Assembly: GCA_964352535.1 (NCBI GenBank)
Contig: CAYGSW010000290.1
Coordinates: 1-7,215 of the forward strand
DNA length: 7,215 nucleotides
From: Granulosicoccus sp964352535
Lineage (GTDB): Bacteria > Pseudomonadota > Gammaproteobacteria > Granulosicoccales > Granulosicoccaceae
Reading direction: 5' to 3'
Positions 6,559 to 7,215 of the stretch are shown piece after piece. The position numbers were made by a program, and so were the translations under genes. Positions within the stretch are counted from its first letter, which is position 1. Each line of letters begins with the position of its first letter. The notes below the pieces were generated by a model. The model ran no database searches. It worked only from the letters and a program-made list of their open reading frames with translations, and was not told where the DNA came from.

Positions 6559-7145
6559 ATGATGCGTGATTCGGTGATTACGTAGTCAAGTGGTACGTCC
6601 CAGTCTTCCGGAAACACGCTATCCACACACTGCAGCTCATAAGCAACACCAATAAGCAAAGGTCTGTTATCGGCGATTTTATTCGTGCTTGCCGCGTTGT
6701 CGGCGCGTGCAAAGCAACGGTCATAGTAACCACCGCCCATGCCCATGCGATTGCACAGCAGGTCGAAACCCACTAATGGCACGAGTACGGCATCAAGTTG
6801 CGATCCTTGTATGCAGCTTGTTTCGTTATATTCAGGCTCCTTGATGCCGTAGCGGTTAACCGTTACGGGTGTGTCGCTGCTAACAGGCGCAAACAGCATC
6901 CTGTGTTCAGGCAAGACTATGGGTACGTAATTCTTTTGTCCGCAGGCGTCGCGCGCAGTCATCAGCACCGTAAGGTCAACCTCTGCACCAAAGGCAAAGT
7001 AGGCGGCTACATGTTGTGATTCAGCAACCAGCCTGGTGGCCTGGGTACATATGCTGAAAGACTTGTTGCGTACGTGGGACTTACTCAGAGCGTTGCGTGC
7101 TTCGCGCAAGGTTTGTCGCAAGTGATTGCGTGGGTTCTCACTCAT
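6537..7145 (-). CDS. fau: 5-formyltetrahydrofolate cyclo-ligase
   Basis: Uses ATP to convert 5-formyltetrahydrofolate into 5,10-methenyltetrahydrofolate, returning the stored folate form to one-carbon metabolism; cytoplasmic. The protein is 202 aa, normal for the family (ygfA in E. coli). An N-terminal basic helix LRQTLREARNAL matches the substrate/ATP-binding start of the family. VAAYFAFGAEVDL, a central GIKEPEY (the usual G-I-x-E-P block), DAVLVPLVGFD and the nucleotide-binding signature RMGMGGGYYDR (133-143) follow in the expected order, and VPLDYVIT is near the C-terminus. The start at 7145 has a modest GAAG seven bases upstream. Its stop codon lies inside the end of ilvA on the opposite strand. 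A 6S RNA-like 3' end lies about 30 bases upstream, an arrangement known from E. coli, where ssrS and fau are co-transcribed. Confidence 0.96.
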   Translation of the reverse strand: MSENPRNHLRQTLREARNALSKSHVRNKSFSICTQATRLVAESQHVAAYFAFGAEVDLTVLMTARDACGQKNYVPIVLPEHRMLFAPVSSDTPVTVNRYGIKEPEYNETSCIQGSQLDAVLVPLVGFDLLCNRMGMGGGYYDRCFARADNAASTNKIADNRPLLIGVAYELQCVDSVFPEDWDVPLDYVITESRIIQRKNNE

Positions 7146-7173
7146 GGTTTGTCTTCATTTAATCGAGTGAGTG

Positions 7174-7215
7174 TATCAACCACAGTGCCGTTTTGGTGTG
7201 CTACCTTGAACCAAT
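7174..7215 (-). ncRNA. ssrS: 6S RNA, 3' portion only (cut by window edge)
   Basis: Read on the minus strand, the last bases begin with ATTGGTTCAAGGT and continue through ACGGCACTGTGGTTGAT. Gammaproteobacterial 6S RNA contains a CCTTGAACC/GGTTCAAGG hairpin followed by a GCGGCA-type segment and a closing 3' stem that pairs with the 5' end. The first 13 bases look like the descending arm of that hairpin and CGGCACTGTGG like the start of the closing stem. The position directly upstream of fau on the same strand is the conserved location of ssrS. 6S RNA binds the sigma70 holoenzyme in stationary phase. Only about 40 bases are visible, the 5' partner strand lies outside the window, and the 3' end position is approximate. 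Confidence 0.6.

Overview
The window reads as ordinary chromosome of a gammaproteobacterium of moderate GC content. RpiA and IlvA resemble their enterobacterial homologues closely over full length. The right half (rpiA, ilvA, fau, then what looks like the 3' end of 6S RNA) recalls the E. coli order zapA-ssrS-fau-serA-rpiA and the divergent rpiA/ilvA pair of Pseudomonas. I cannot name a genus. There are no mobile elements, CRISPR arrays, tRNAs or rRNAs, and no gene-free stretch longer than about 100 bases.

Left part (1-701): a deoxynucleoside kinase of the P-loop dNK family. All three + frames are open at the window edge, and two of them stop within about 12 bases of the kinase start, so an upstream neighbour probably abuts or overlaps it.

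Second part (702-4206): a two-component pair in one direction. An OmpR-type response regulator is followed after 44 bases by a large membrane histidine kinase with a CHASE2 extracytoplasmic sensor, three further membrane helices, a PAS-like region and HisKA/HATPase domains. Upstream of the regulator lies a sigma70-like promoter (TTCGCA-17-TATAAT). Just before its -35 box is a tandem repeat, TGTTTGC-N3-TGTTTGC, with a weaker third copy in the same 10-base register. That is the geometry OmpR/PhoB-family regulators bind, so autoregulation is the most attractive new inference in this window. The signal and the target genes are unknown.

Right part (4270-7215): housekeeping metabolism. rpiA (minus strand) converges on the kinase gene and diverges from ilvA (plus strand) across about 100 bases. 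ilvA converges on and overlaps by 22 bases the minus-strand gene for 5-formyltetrahydrofolate cyclo-ligase (fau/ygfA). Upstream of fau, at the right edge, the minus strand carries GGTTCAAGGT and following sequence that fit the 3' arm of 6S RNA, which precedes fau in many gammaproteobacteria.

I found no clearly undescribed system. The points most worth a second look are the tandem operator-like repeat, the altered catalytic-acid motif of the deoxynucleoside kinase, the compact HisKA hairpin of the CHASE2 kinase, and the 6S RNA fragment.
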